The notes beneath the pieces are model-generated. The model was not told where the DNA came from. It was given only the letters and a program-made list of their open reading frames with translations, and did no database searches. A DNA stretch of 64,000 nt from a candidate division TM6 bacterium GW2011_GWF2_28_16 (GTDB lineage: Bacteria > Babelota > Babeliae > Babelales > UASB340): positions 33,435-97,434 of the forward strand of contig LBNX01000001.1 in NCBI GenBank assembly GCA_000989185.1. Direction: 5' to 3'. Below, piece by piece: positions 47,315-58,053 of this stretch (position 1 is its first letter; every line of letters begins with the position of its first letter). The translations under genes were made by a program, and so were the position numbers.

Positions 47315-48691
47315 TTAACCCTCTTCGTGATCTGTAAAATGTGTAAACTCTCCTAAAAATTTAACATTAAAAGCACCAATTGGGCCATTACGTTGTTTAC
47401 CAATAATAATTTCGGCCATATCAGGATTTTCTGTTTCTGCATTATAAACAACATCTCTATAAACAAAAAATATAACATCACCATCTTGTTCTATTGCACC
47501 AGATTCTCTTAAGTCAGAAAGCAATGGGCGTTTGTCCATTCGACTTTCCAACGAACGCGAAAGCTGTGAAAGTGCTAAAACTGGTATATTAAGTTCTTTC
47601 GCTAATGCTTTTAAAGATCTTGATATAGTAGAAATTTCTTGTGTTCTATTTTCAAAATTACCAGTACCCTGAATTAATTGTAAATAATCTATAATTAAAA
47701 AGTCTATTTTAGATTTAGCCTTTAACTTTCGAGCTTTAGCTCTAAGTTCCATTATATTTATACCTGGACTATCATCTATATAAATATTAGCTTCTGCAAG
47801 TTGTGCTGCACTATTTGTAAGCTGCATCCACTCATCAGAAGTAACACTAGCGTTTCTAATTTTTGTATTAGAAATTCTAGATTGAGATGAAAGCATACGT
47901 AGCACCAATTGTTCACAAGACATTTCTAATGAAAATATACCCACAGCAAAGCCTGCTCGCCAAGCATTAACAGCCATATCCATAGCCAATGCCGTTTTAC
48001 CCATAGATGGCCTTGCTGCCAAAATAAGTAAATCACTTTTTTGCATTCCAGAAGTCATTCTGTCAAATTCTACAAATCCAGAAGGAATACCTGTAACGCC
48101 CTCTCGAGACGTTTTCATTTGAGCTAAATTTTTAAAAGTACGTTTTAAAAGCTCATCTATTTTGACAAATGTAGGAGGCACAAGTTTATTAGAAATTTGA
48201 AATATTTTTTTCTCAGAACTATCAAGAACAGTATCTATCTCTTTTATATTTTGATCATAACATGTAGTAATAATATCTGATGCAGAACTAATAAGTTCTC
48301 GCAATATAGATTTATCTTTTACTATTTTAGCATGCTGCGCAATCATACCTATTGATGGAATATCTTCCTGTAATTCCATCAAGTATACTACTCCACCACT
48401 AGCTTCTAATAATTGTTTTTTTTCTAGCTCATCTTGTAATACTAAAATATCTATTTGATGATCAGTCTGTGCAACATCAAGCATTGCCTGATAAATTATT
48501 TGATGTTGTTTTAAATAAAAATCTACAGGTTTTAAAACATCAGATACAAGAGTAAGATTGTTGCTATTAAGTAAAATAGCAGCCAATACAGATTTTTCGG
48601 CATCAAGATTTGTTGGTAAATTATTACCTAAAAAGTTATGCGCCTGGGATCTAAAATTTTTATTTTTTGAATTTATGTTATACCCAGGCAC
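47315..48691 (-). CDS. dnaB: Replicative DNA helicase DnaB
   Basis: LPTNLDAEKSVLAAILL, LILAARPSMGKTALAMDMA, FLIIDYLQLIQG, LSQLSRSLESRMDKRPLLSDLRESGAIEQDGDVI. Confidence 0.96.
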   Translation of the reverse strand: MPGYNINSKNKNFRSQAHNFLGNNLPTNLDAEKSVLAAILLNSNNLTLVSDVLKPVDFYLKQHQIIYQAMLDVAQTDHQIDILVLQDELEKKQLLEASGGVVYLMELQEDIPSIGMIAQHAKIVKDKSILRELISSASDIITTCYDQNIKEIDTVLDSSEKKIFQISNKLVPPTFVKIDELLKRTFKNLAQMKTSREGVTGIPSGFVEFDRMTSGMQKSDLLILAARPSMGKTALAMDMAVNAWRAGFAVGIFSLEMSCEQLVLRMLSSQSRISNTKIRNASVTSDEWMQLTNSAAQLAEANIYIDDSPGINIMELRAKARKLKAKSKIDFLIIDYLQLIQGTGNFENRTQEISTISRSLKALAKELNIPVLALSQLSRSLESRMDKRPLLSDLRESGAIEQDGDVIFFVYRDVVYNAETENPDMAEIIIGKQRNGPIGAFNVKFLGEFTHFTDHEEG

Positions 48692-48716
48692 GATTTATCC
48701 TAATTTAATAAGTTAA

Positions 48717-49160
48717 TTACTCTGCAACAACTTTTAAAGTTAATTCAGGTTTTAATTTAGAAGACAATTTTATAATAACTTTATGATCACCAACAGCTTT
48801 AACTGTTTTTACAAATTCAATTTGTTTTTTTGTTACTGTAATATCTTTTTCTTTTAGTAAAGCAATAATCTCTTCTGGTCCAACAGAACCATAAAGTTTG
48901 CCATCATCATGAACTTTTTCTTTTATAGTTAAATGCAAATTATTAATACGTTCAGCAAGCATTTCTATTTTACTATTAATAATCTTTTCTTGAACTTTAA
49001 CTTTTGTAATCTTGTTTTCATAAAATGATTTATTCTGTTCTGTAACAGCTACACCAAGTTTTCTTGGTATTAAAAAGTTTTGAGCAAATCCATCAGAAAC
49101 TTTTACAATGTTACCTGCCATACCTACTTTTTCTACATCTTTTAATAAATAAATGTTCAT
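48717..49160 (-). CDS. rplI: 50S ribosomal protein L9
   Basis: MNIYLLKDVEKVGMAGNIVKVSDGFAQNFLIPRKLGVAVT. Confidence 0.96.
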   Translation of the reverse strand: MNIYLLKDVEKVGMAGNIVKVSDGFAQNFLIPRKLGVAVTEQNKSFYENKITKVKVQEKIINSKIEMLAERINNLHLTIKEKVHDDGKLYGSVGPEEIIALLKEKDITVTKKQIEFVKTVKAVGDHKVIIKLSSKLKPELTLKVVAE

Positions 49161-49240
49161 AAATATGTCCTTTGTTTTTTATAAATTATTTATCTTGTAA
49201 ACGTGTAAAATATAACACAAAAAAAGTGGTTATAATAGGG

Positions 49241-50530
49241 TCATAATATAGGTTTTACTAAAAGCATTTCTTTGTGGCCTACATATAATATTGGAATATT
49301 TAATCTATTTGAAATTAAATATACAAAATTTTGCATATTTTTTTTAAAATAATTCAAAAACCAACTATCATTAACAAGAAAGAATATTAATTTTACCCTA
49401 TTTTGTTCACACTCTTGTTTAATATCTTTTAAAAAAAATAATTCTGAACAAATATAAACAGCAATATTAAAATTATTAATTTTAAAAATTTTATTTAAGT
49501 TTTTGGGCTTACTAAATTTATTTTTTTCGTCTAAATATAATATATTATTTAAATTTAAATTTTTTAATAATCTAGGATTTTTTTCTACAAACCAGACTCT
49601 ATGTTTTTTGTCATAATATTCAATTATACGACCCTGCTCTACTCTATAAACTGTTTGAAAATATTTAGTTTTATTATTATCACAGCATTCTCGTTGGCTG
49701 CCCAACAAAAACATGCTGTTATTGGGCAAAATATTTGCCCATAATTTTAAAATATCTTGTTTATTATCTAAGTTTAAAAAATATGGGAAAAATGTTTCTG
49801 GACTAACTAAAATTATATTTTTATATTTATTTTTATATTGTTCCAAATTGAGACTTGCCAGCTCATTATAAACGAGTAACCCTGCTGTATTTGCATTATA
49901 ATTATTATTAAAGCTACTTATTACAGGTTTTACATAAATAATTTTATTATTTTTAAAAAAATTATCTAAATTTATTTTATTGCTATTATCCCATAACGAA
50001 CTAGTGATACCAAACACAGAAAGCACATTTATTAAACTTAAAAAAAGTTTATATCTTGCCAATGGTATTAATGGGTTTATAAAGGGATATCCAAAGTTTT
50101 TGTCTATAAAAAAAAGATAATAATTTATTATAAAATAAAAAAACAAATATAAATTAATAAAAAATAATAAAATTTTTAAATAAATATTTTTAAAATACAA
50201 TAAAATTTTATTGCTTAAATAAAAATAGATAGCGCTTAAAGCCCCTGAGTAAAATAATAAAAAAATATAGATAATAAAAAATATATAAATATTACAGCTA
50301 GATTTACTTATAAATAGTTCATAAAGCCAAATTAAATGGGTTCCAAATATTATAATTCCCCATATAAAACCATATGATATTATTTTTTTTGTACTTAAAT
50401 TTTTTGTTAATATTTTATATAAAATTATAAGCGAAAATATAATTAAAAAGCCTAAATAATCTATAAATAAAAATGCAAAACTAAACAGTAGCCCTGATAT
50501 TATAGTTTTTAATAGCGTATTTTGTTTCAT
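49241..50530 (-). CDS. lnt: Apolipoprotein N-acyltransferase-like (divergent)
   Basis: N-terminal TMs; nitrilase-type triad in SPETFFP (E), YDKKHRVWFVE (K), YICSELFF (C). Confidence 0.8.
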   Translation of the reverse strand: MKQNTLLKTIISGLLFSFAFLFIDYLGFLIIFSLIILYKILTKNLSTKKIISYGFIWGIIIFGTHLIWLYELFISKSSCNIYIFFIIYIFLLFYSGALSAIYFYLSNKILLYFKNIYLKILLFFINLYLFFYFIINYYLFFIDKNFGYPFINPLIPLARYKLFLSLINVLSVFGITSSLWDNSNKINLDNFFKNNKIIYVKPVISSFNNNYNANTAGLLVYNELASLNLEQYKNKYKNIILVSPETFFPYFLNLDNKQDILKLWANILPNNSMFLLGSQRECCDNNKTKYFQTVYRVEQGRIIEYYDKKHRVWFVEKNPRLLKNLNLNNILYLDEKNKFSKPKNLNKIFKINNFNIAVYICSELFFLKDIKQECEQNRVKLIFFLVNDSWFLNYFKKNMQNFVYLISNRLNIPILYVGHKEMLLVKPIL

Positions 50531-50942
50531 TTAATTTTTCTATTTCACAGGATAAATTAACTAAATTTTTTTTATTAATTATATCTTCTAATTTTAAATT
50601 CAAAAATATACGATTTTGTTTATTTAAATTAACAAAATTTATATAAGCATTTATATTTTCAAACTTATTTTTATTAAACTTAGAATTAATTATATCTATT
50701 AAATGATTTAAAGAATACTGTAAATTTTGATTACTTTTTTTTATAGTTTCATAATTATTTTTAGTATAATTTATTGCATAATTAAAAAGCGTTTCTGCTA
50801 AATAATAATGTTTATAATAAATTACTTGTTGATTAACTAAATCTAAATATAATGAATTTTTATACCACAAATTAAATATTAACACAGAACTTATAGCTAT
50901 AAAAATTATAACAATTAACAATGCAGATCCAGATTTTTTCAT
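50481..50942 (-). CDS. Pseudopilin-like protein (GspK/PilX-like N-terminus)
   Basis: MKKSGSALLIVIIFIAISSVLIFNLWYKNSLYLDLV; type IV pilin-like N-terminal helix; overlaps lnt. Confidence 0.6.
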   Translation of the reverse strand: MKKSGSALLIVIIFIAISSVLIFNLWYKNSLYLDLVNQQVIYYKHYYLAETLFNYAINYTKNNYETIKKSNQNLQYSLNHLIDIINSKFNKNKFENINAYINFVNLNKQNRIFLNLKLEDIINKKNLVNLSCEIEKLNETKYAIKNYNIRATV

Positions 50943-50943
50943 A

Positions 50944-51444
50944 CTAAATAACCCTGTTTTTTAAATTAACTATTATATTTTTATTATCCCATAATATATT
51001 AATATTTTTTACGTAATTTTTAGTATTATCTAAATTAATTTTAATTAAAATTTTATTATTAATGCTATTAAAATTTAGCCTGGCAACATTTTTTTTAACC
51101 CATTTTTTATTTGTATAATTATAGATCCCAATTATGCGATAAAGCCCTTCTGGCCTAAAATCATAGCCAATATCTTTATTTTCTGTATTTATTATATTTT
51201 TTCTAAAAACAAAATTCTCTATATCCCAAGTATTATAATTATTATCTGCACAAGCTAAATCTCTTTTAAGTAGGCTATATAAAGCAATTTTACTAACGTT
51301 ATTACTATTATTTTTTGTAAATAATAATATTTTTTTAAAATTTTGCGCCAAAAATCCAAAATTTAATAAAATAAAAATAGAAAAAATAACCAAATAAATA
51401 GAAAGCTCTATTAACGAAAAGCCCTGTTTATTTTTTAATAACAT
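50944..51444 (-). CDS. Type IV pilin-like/minor pseudopilin
   Basis: KNKQGFSLIELSIYLVIFSIFILLNFGFL: class III signal peptide (G^FxxxE). Confidence 0.8.
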   Translation of the reverse strand: MLLKNKQGFSLIELSIYLVIFSIFILLNFGFLAQNFKKILLFTKNNSNNVSKIALYSLLKRDLACADNNYNTWDIENFVFRKNIINTENKDIGYDFRPEGLYRIIGIYNYTNKKWVKKNVARLNFNSINNKILIKINLDNTKNYVKNINILWDNKNIIVNLKNRVI

Positions 51445-51785
51445 GGCCCAACAAGAGTTAATTTACACATTTTTTTTAAATTTACAGGCTCTTTTGATTT
51501 TACTTTTATAAATTCAAAATAATTATTTTTATTATCTAAATTAATTTTATAATATTTTAATTTTATATTATTTAAACTATTATCTTGGCCAAAGGCTTGC
51601 TGTTCATGATATTTATAACTTTCTATATAATTACTAATATTATTTAATATATTCCCTGTTCTATTGCCCAAATTTTGAGTAAAAATAGCAATATTAAAAA
51701 AATTTAAAAAAATTAATACAAAAATTACAAAAATAGAAATAGCTATTGTAAGTTCCAGCAATAAAAAGGCTTTCTTTAAAAACAT
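51435..51785 (-). CDS. Type IV pilin-like/minor pseudopilin
   Basis: MFLKKAFLLLELTIAISIFVIFVLIFLNFF: prepilin-like N-terminus. Confidence 0.7.
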   Translation of the reverse strand: MFLKKAFLLLELTIAISIFVIFVLIFLNFFNIAIFTQNLGNRTGNILNNISNYIESYKYHEQQAFGQDNSLNNIKLKYYKINLDNKNNYFEFIKVKSKEPVNLKKMCKLTLVGPCY

Positions 51786-51890
51786 GTTTACTCCAAAATA
51801 ATATTTATATTATTGTATTAATAATTTATAAAATTAATTTATAAAAAAAATAATAATAATTTAAAGTTTTAAATATATTGGGAGAATTTT

Positions 51891-54074
51891 ATGAGTATTA
51901 AAAAAATATTTTTATTTATATTTTTATTCTTTTTATCTAAAAATCTAGTTTTTACCATGACAGAGCCACAAATTCCCGGCCCACAATCTCAAGATAAAGA
52001 TATGCCCCCAATCCCATCACCAGAAGAAATAGAAAACATTATGAAAGACCCTGAATTTATGCAAATGATGAAAGAGCTAGAAGAGATTTTTAGAGAATCA
52101 GAAGATGATAATAAACCTGTAGAAAAAGTGGAACCTAAAATAGAACCTAAATCTATCGAAAAAGATACAAAAATAGGCGAAGCTAAAATAAATGCACCTA
52201 AAAAATCATTAACAGATAACTTTTTGGATCCTGTAAAACAAGATGATAAAGATAAATATTCAAAAGATACTCTTATAAAAAAATTACCAAAAGAAAAAGT
52301 CGAAGCCTTTTATTATTTTATAAATAAATTAACAAAAGCTCTTAATAATATAGAAAGCAAAATAAATAGCTTTAATTTAGGTATTGCGTTTAAAGAACAA
52401 ATGCAAGAGCTAGGTCTTATCAAACTTTTTAATCAAATAGATATAGCCATTGCTCAACTTAAAAGTAAAAAAATGTATTTAAAAGTGTTTTATTTACCTA
52501 TGTATACAGATTTGAGACAAAAAATCTTAGACACTTTAAAAACAGTAGAAAAAATAGAACAAGATCTTTTAAATTTAAAACCAGAAAGCAAAAACGCTGA
52601 AAGTGAAGTTTCGGATTTTGAATATCTTAAAAAAATTGCCGAAAAAAAATCAACAAAAAAATCCCGCTTAGATTTAAATTTAACGCCTTTACAAGAAAAT
52701 TTAAAAAGACTTTTAAATAGCGATTTAAAAAATATTAAAACAAAAATAGACTCTGTAATTAAAAGTTCACAAGTAAAAGAAGAAATAGACAAAAAAATAG
52801 GTAAACGCAAACAATTAGAAAAAGATGCTGCAAGCAAAAGCAAGCCCGGTCGTGGTTATTCTCCAGGATATCCTCGATACGGTTCTAGTTATCCCGATTA
52901 TTCAGGCAGAGGTCGAGGTTATGACGATTACGGATCACGTTCACGCTATCCAGGCTCAGGATATTCACAGCCTTACAAACCAACACCAAAAGATGAACCT
53001 TCTAAAATAGAACCAGAAAGAACTAAAGAGCCTGAAAAAAAAGATAAAAATCTTTCTAGTAAATATGATGATAAAACACAAAAAAAGCTTGCCAAAATAA
53101 ATACTTTGGGCGAAGAATCTTTAAAATTAATTCATGACATTAAAACTTTATATAAAGATGGCACTTTTCAAGATATAGATAAAGTTTATAAGTCAGAAAA
53201 ACTTTCCCAATTAAATGATAAAATAATCGAAATTAATAATACTAAAAAAGATTTAAATATTAAAACAAAAACGAATGATAATAAAAAAGAAACAAAAGTT
53301 GCTGATCAACAAACGTTAACCCCAAAACTTGATAGTGAATTAAAGGGACATATTGCTATCTTTATCCCTCTTGCTAATAACCCAGGACAAGAAAAAGAAG
53401 TAAATTCAGCTCAGGAAATATTAAAACATCTTGAATCATCAAATGCTCCAGCAATAAAAATAGAATTTGCTAAATACGAAGATAAAATTATAAATTCACT
53501 TAAAAATAAAGAACGCGAACTTAAAAGCTTTGGGGAGCCAGCCAAAAATCTTGGTGCAATATCAAGAAATATAGAAATACTAAATAATTTAAGAAAAAGA
53601 TCTCAAGCTGATTTAGATAAAATTGATGAGGTAAATAAAAGATTTAAACAAGCACTTGGAGATGAAATTGAGTTTGAAGAACTAAAAAATGATATGCTAC
53701 AAAGGTTTGATACAGCTGATGAGATCAAGCGCAATCTTGGCACCCCTGGCAATGACAATGCCGGAGTCAGAGCGTTACACATTCGTAATATTGAAGATGT
53801 AAATGTTCCTGGCCTTGATACACAAGCAAATGTTTTAGCAACAATTACAAATTCAGGATTTCCAGATAAAATAAAAGAAGCTTTAACTAAAGCTACGCGC
53901 GAAATTTTAAAAGAACCAGTACCTGGAGTAGCTGCTCCTGTAATAACAGAAAATGAAAAAAAAGATCTTAAACTTAAATTTTCAAAAATTATAAATAATT
54001 ACAAAAAACAAAAAGATTATTTAGAAAAAATTTATAATTTAGTTAAAACTGTAGAGCAAGACGAAGAAGATTAA
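51891..54074 (+). CDS. Exported coiled-coil protein with Gly/Tyr/Arg/Ser/Pro-rich low-complexity segment
   Basis: Signal peptide; KPGRGYSPGYPRYGSSYPDYSGRGRGYDDYGSRSRYPGSGYSQPYKPTPK insert between helical regions. Confidence 0.75.
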   Translation: MSIKKIFLFIFLFFLSKNLVFTMTEPQIPGPQSQDKDMPPIPSPEEIENIMKDPEFMQMMKELEEIFRESEDDNKPVEKVEPKIEPKSIEKDTKIGEAKINAPKKSLTDNFLDPVKQDDKDKYSKDTLIKKLPKEKVEAFYYFINKLTKALNNIESKINSFNLGIAFKEQMQELGLIKLFNQIDIAIAQLKSKKMYLKVFYLPMYTDLRQKILDTLKTVEKIEQDLLNLKPESKNAESEVSDFEYLKKIAEKKSTKKSRLDLNLTPLQENLKRLLNSDLKNIKTKIDSVIKSSQVKEEIDKKIGKRKQLEKDAASKSKPGRGYSPGYPRYGSSYPDYSGRGRGYDDYGSRSRYPGSGYSQPYKPTPKDEPSKIEPERTKEPEKKDKNLSSKYDDKTQKKLAKINTLGEESLKLIHDIKTLYKDGTFQDIDKVYKSEKLSQLNDKIIEINNTKKDLNIKTKTNDNKKETKVADQQTLTPKLDSELKGHIAIFIPLANNPGQEKEVNSAQEILKHLESSNAPAIKIEFAKYEDKIINSLKNKERELKSFGEPAKNLGAISRNIEILNNLRKRSQADLDKIDEVNKRFKQALGDEIEFEELKNDMLQRFDTADEIKRNLGTPGNDNAGVRALHIRNIEDVNVPGLDTQANVLATITNSGFPDKIKEALTKATREILKEPVPGVAAPVITENEKKDLKLKFSKIINNYKKQKDYLEKIYNLVKTVEQDEED

Positions 54075-54081
54075 TCTTTAA

Positions 54082-54119
54082 AAGAAGGCCACGAAAATAA
54101 ATCGTGGCCTTCTTTTTTT
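54082..54119. terminator. Bidirectional terminator
   Basis: AAGAAGGCCACGA aaataaa TCGTGGCCTTCTT then T-run. Confidence 0.85.
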
Positions 54120-54126
54120 AATTTAT

Positions 54127-55047
54127 TTAATTATTTAAGATAGATTTCTTAATAGCAGATATAAACCATTGATGTATTTTTTTTAAGTACTCAACTTCTT
54201 TTTTTAAATTATTAAATTTTGCTGTGATATTAATACTTAATACTATCCAATCAAGAGGAGTATGTCCTTCATTATCTTTAATATTAAAATCAGCACCATT
54301 TTCTAACAAAAATTTTACTACTCTTTTACCTGAATGTCGTGCATCTTTTATATGGATCCAGTGGCATAAATCATCAACAGCCTGATATATTGGAGTTTTT
54401 CCTTCTCTATTTGCAATATTAATAGAAGCACCATTATCTTTATTTACTAATAAAACAACCGTCTCGCTACCATAAGATGCCGCAATATTTAAAGCTGTAT
54501 CACCATATTTATTTTTAATATTTAAATCTATATCATTATTTTCTAATAATTCTTCTACAATTTCTTTTTGGCCAGCAGCATGAGTTAAAGCCGTATCTTT
54601 AGATTTATCTTGAATATTCGGATTAGCATTATTATCTATTAACAACTTGATAATTTTTACTCGTTCATTATAAGTATTGTTTGTACGCATTCTAGCAGCA
54701 CAAATTAAAGGAGTTCCATCCTTACCTGCATAATCAACGTTAGCGCCTTTACCTATCAAAAATTCTGCCATATCAAATAAACCATCTTGAGCTGCAATAA
54801 TCAATGGAGTTTCACCATTATATATATGATTTTCTATCTCAAATAAAAAATTTATAAGCGTTGGATCTTTATCAACAAAAGACATAACTTTATCAATATC
54901 ATCTTTTTTTACAGCATTAAAAAATGGAATTATCACCTTGCTATAAAATCTTTCATTCTTAGAAGGCATTCCATTTATCATAGAAAATGCGCCTAAAAAA
55001 AGTGTCAAATATAAATTTTTTTTAAAAAAAACAAAGTTTAAAAACAT
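54127..55047 (-). CDS. Exported ankyrin-repeat protein
   Basis: NGETPLIIAAQDGLFDMAEFLIGKGANVDYAGKDGTPLICAA, KDTALTHAAGQKEIVEELL, YGDTALNIAASYG, EGHTPLDW. Confidence 0.9.
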   Translation of the reverse strand: MFLNFVFFKKNLYLTLFLGAFSMINGMPSKNERFYSKVIIPFFNAVKKDDIDKVMSFVDKDPTLINFLFEIENHIYNGETPLIIAAQDGLFDMAEFLIGKGANVDYAGKDGTPLICAARMRTNNTYNERVKIIKLLIDNNANPNIQDKSKDTALTHAAGQKEIVEELLENNDIDLNIKNKYGDTALNIAASYGSETVVLLVNKDNGASINIANREGKTPIYQAVDDLCHWIHIKDARHSGKRVVKFLLENGADFNIKDNEGHTPLDWIVLSINITAKFNNLKKEVEYLKKIHQWFISAIKKSILNN

Positions 55048-55080
55048 ATAATACCTTCTTATAAAAAGATAAAAAATCTA

Positions 55081-58041
55081 TTACTTGCCCAAAACGCTAG
55101 CACAACGTGCACAAAGCTTTTCAGAATGTTTAGTCTCTTCCCATTGCCAGCAACGAGGACATTTGTCACCAAGTGCATGTTCAACTTTTACACTTGCCCA
55201 AGCAAGTTCTGTTTTATCTAAGCTATCTTGAGTTTTAACTAACTCAAGTTGTGAAACTATAAACCAGTCTTTAAAAAATTTATTAATATTTTCGTTTTTA
55301 GTTAAATATTTTAATAAAAAATTTATAGATTCAACTTCTTGGCTATTTTGATCAAGATATAAAGTTACTTTAGCTTCTAGCGAATGCTTTACCAAATCTT
55401 GTTTACGTTTTTCTTCTATAGCCTTTAATACAGCATCTCTTAATTTTTCTAAATTATTAAATGCACCATTAATTAAAACTTCAAAAGTAAGCGCTTCTAA
55501 AGAACCCATAGTTCTAAACCTACTTACAAGTGTTGATTCAAAATTTGTAGCCTGTTCTTTTTTAATTTTATCCCAGATATTTATAACTGGCATAAAATTA
55601 TACAAGTGAATACTTTCTTTTTTATCTTTTAAATAAAATCCAGAAACTTCTTCTGCTAAAAAAGATAATATAGGCGCCATTAATCTTGTTAACGTATCTA
55701 AAATATAAAAGCTTACTGTTTGCGCAGATCTACGCAAAGCACTATCAAATTTTTCTGTGTATAATCTGTCTTTAGAAATATCAAGATATAAAGCACTTAA
55801 ATTATTTGCACAATAACTATTTAATAAATGAAAAACTTGAGCAAAATTATAATTATTATATGCATCTAAAACATTATTATTAAGCTCGTACAATTGATTT
55901 AAAGCATATTTATCTACAAGCAATAAATCATTATAATTTACAGCGTCTTTATTTATATCAAAATCGTATAAATTCGAAATTAAAAATCTACATGTATTTC
56001 GAATTTTTTTGTACGCTTGCATAACATTATTTAATGCATCATGCGAAATTACAATATCATTTTGATAATCTACAGAAGAGACAAATAAACGTAAAATATC
56101 TCTGCTATATTTTTTTATAATTTCATCTGGAGCTATAACATTGCCCACAGACTTGGACATTTTATGTCCCTTTTCGTCAACTGTAAAACCATGAGTTACT
56201 ATAGTTTTTGTTTGTGTTTTATTATTAAGCACCATAGAACTTAATAAAGAACTCTGGAACCAACCTCTATGCTGATCTGAACCTTCAAGATATAAATCTG
56301 CAGGAAACGCTAATTCTTTATCTTGTTGTAATACTGCAAAGCTAGAAACACCAGAATCAAACCAGACATCTAAAATATCTGTTTCTTTTTTAAACTCTTC
56401 TAGGTTATTATTTTTGCAAGATTTACATGCAAAATTTGCTAGTAAAATTTTATTATTTACAAGTTCTTGTATAGTTACTTTATCCCAATACTCTATACCA
56501 TGAGTTTTAACCTGCTCTGCAACACCAGCAACTAATTCTGGCGTTAAATGAGCATGCGCACATTTTTTACAAATAACAGCAGGTATTGGTACACCCCAAG
56601 TTCTTTGGCGCGAAATACACCATTCTGTCCTATTTGATACAAATGCATGCAAACGAGTTTTACCCCAGTCTGGATAAAATGTTACTTTTTCTATTTCTTT
56701 TAAAGCATTTTCTATTAAATTATTTTTTTGTAAATTACAAAACCACTGTTCTGTTGCTCTAAACATTAAACCATTATGGCAACGCCAGCAATGTGGGTAA
56801 GAGTGAGTAACACTTACTTTATGAAATAAGCGCCCTACTTCTTGTAGCTTTTTTAATACCCAAATTTGGCCATCTATTATAGACATGCCATCAAGTTCTT
56901 TTGGTTTTATTTCACTTGTATATTTACCATCAGCAGAAAGTGGCGAATAAATTTCTAAATTATTTTTAACACCAAGAGCATAATCTTCGGGTCCACAACC
57001 TGGAGCACTGTGTACACAAGCTGTACCTTCGTTTAATAATACAGAGTTATCAAGAATTACAGGTACTTGTAAATTTTCTATAAAAGCATGTTTTGCAAAG
57101 CTATTTTTTAATATTTGCGATTCAAATTCTAGTAAAACATTTTTTTCTATATTTAACTCTTTGCATAATTTATCAACTAAATCGCTTGCAACTATTATTG
57201 CTTTATTATCTTTAATATCTAATAAACTATATTTAGCATTACTATTTAATACAACAGCCCTATTTAATGGCAGCGTCCATGGAGTTGTTGTCCAAATTAA
57301 AAAATTAATTTTATAATTATTAAATTTTGAAAATACTAAATTTTTATCTTTATCGCTTAATTCAAATAAAACATATATCGATGGGTCTTTTCTGTCTTTA
57401 TATTCTATTTCAGCAGCAGCAAGAACTGTACTGCAAGAAGCACACCAAGGTACTGTTTTGTTTTTACGTTCGATATAACCATTTTCTACAAATTTAGAAA
57501 ATGCTTTTAAAATTAAACTTTCGTACTCTGGGCTCATTGTAATATATGGATTATCCCAATCCATACAAACGCCCAAATTCTTAAATTCTTGTTTTTGTAT
57601 ATCTATCCATTTATTAACATATTCACGACTATATTTTTTTAGAGTTAAATTTTTTTCTTGTATATTATTTATAGAATTTAAAAGCTCACCCTTTTCTTTG
57701 GTTACTTTAAGCTCTATAGGTAAACCATGGCAATCCCAACCCGGTTTTACGGGAACATGTTTACCTGCCATTCTATTATATTTTGCAACTATATCTTTTA
57801 AGACTTTATTTAAAACATGACCCAAATGAATATTGCCATTTGCATATGGCGGGCCATCATGCAAAATAAACTTTTCTTTGCCAATATTATGCTTATATGT
57901 TTTTGAGTATATTTTTTCATTTTCCCAATATTGCAAAATCTCTGGCTCTTTTTGTGCAGAATTTGCACGCAAAGAAAAATCTGTTGTTGGTAAATTTAAC
58001 GTATCCTGAAATGGATTTTTTTTATTATTTTCTGTGCTCAT
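55081..58041 (-). CDS. ileS: Isoleucyl-tRNA synthetase
   Basis: HDGPPYANGNIHLGHVLNKVLKDIV, KMSKSVGNVIAPDEII, C-terminal zinc site CPRCWQWEETKHSEKLCARC. Confidence 0.97.
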   Translation of the reverse strand: MSTENNKKNPFQDTLNLPTTDFSLRANSAQKEPEILQYWENEKIYSKTYKHNIGKEKFILHDGPPYANGNIHLGHVLNKVLKDIVAKYNRMAGKHVPVKPGWDCHGLPIELKVTKEKGELLNSINNIQEKNLTLKKYSREYVNKWIDIQKQEFKNLGVCMDWDNPYITMSPEYESLILKAFSKFVENGYIERKNKTVPWCASCSTVLAAAEIEYKDRKDPSIYVLFELSDKDKNLVFSKFNNYKINFLIWTTTPWTLPLNRAVVLNSNAKYSLLDIKDNKAIIVASDLVDKLCKELNIEKNVLLEFESQILKNSFAKHAFIENLQVPVILDNSVLLNEGTACVHSAPGCGPEDYALGVKNNLEIYSPLSADGKYTSEIKPKELDGMSIIDGQIWVLKKLQEVGRLFHKVSVTHSYPHCWRCHNGLMFRATEQWFCNLQKNNLIENALKEIEKVTFYPDWGKTRLHAFVSNRTEWCISRQRTWGVPIPAVICKKCAHAHLTPELVAGVAEQVKTHGIEYWDKVTIQELVNNKILLANFACKSCKNNNLEEFKKETDILDVWFDSGVSSFAVLQQDKELAFPADLYLEGSDQHRGWFQSSLLSSMVLNNKTQTKTIVTHGFTVDEKGHKMSKSVGNVIAPDEIIKKYSRDILRLFVSSVDYQNDIVISHDALNNVMQAYKKIRNTCRFLISNLYDFDINKDAVNYNDLLLVDKYALNQLYELNNNVLDAYNNYNFAQVFHLLNSYCANNLSALYLDISKDRLYTEKFDSALRRSAQTVSFYILDTLTRLMAPILSFLAEEVSGFYLKDKKESIHLYNFMPVINIWDKIKKEQATNFESTLVSRFRTMGSLEALTFEVLINGAFNNLEKLRDAVLKAIEEKRKQDLVKHSLEAKVTLYLDQNSQEVESINFLLKYLTKNENINKFFKDWFIVSQLELVKTQDSLDKTELAWASVKVEHALGDKCPRCWQWEETKHSEKLCARCASVLGK

Positions 58042-58053
58042 GTTTTCCCTAAT

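Noticed and set aside
52825-53010. Plus-strand 61-aa ORF
   Set aside because: Alternative frame of the Gly/Tyr/Arg-rich segment; composition artefact
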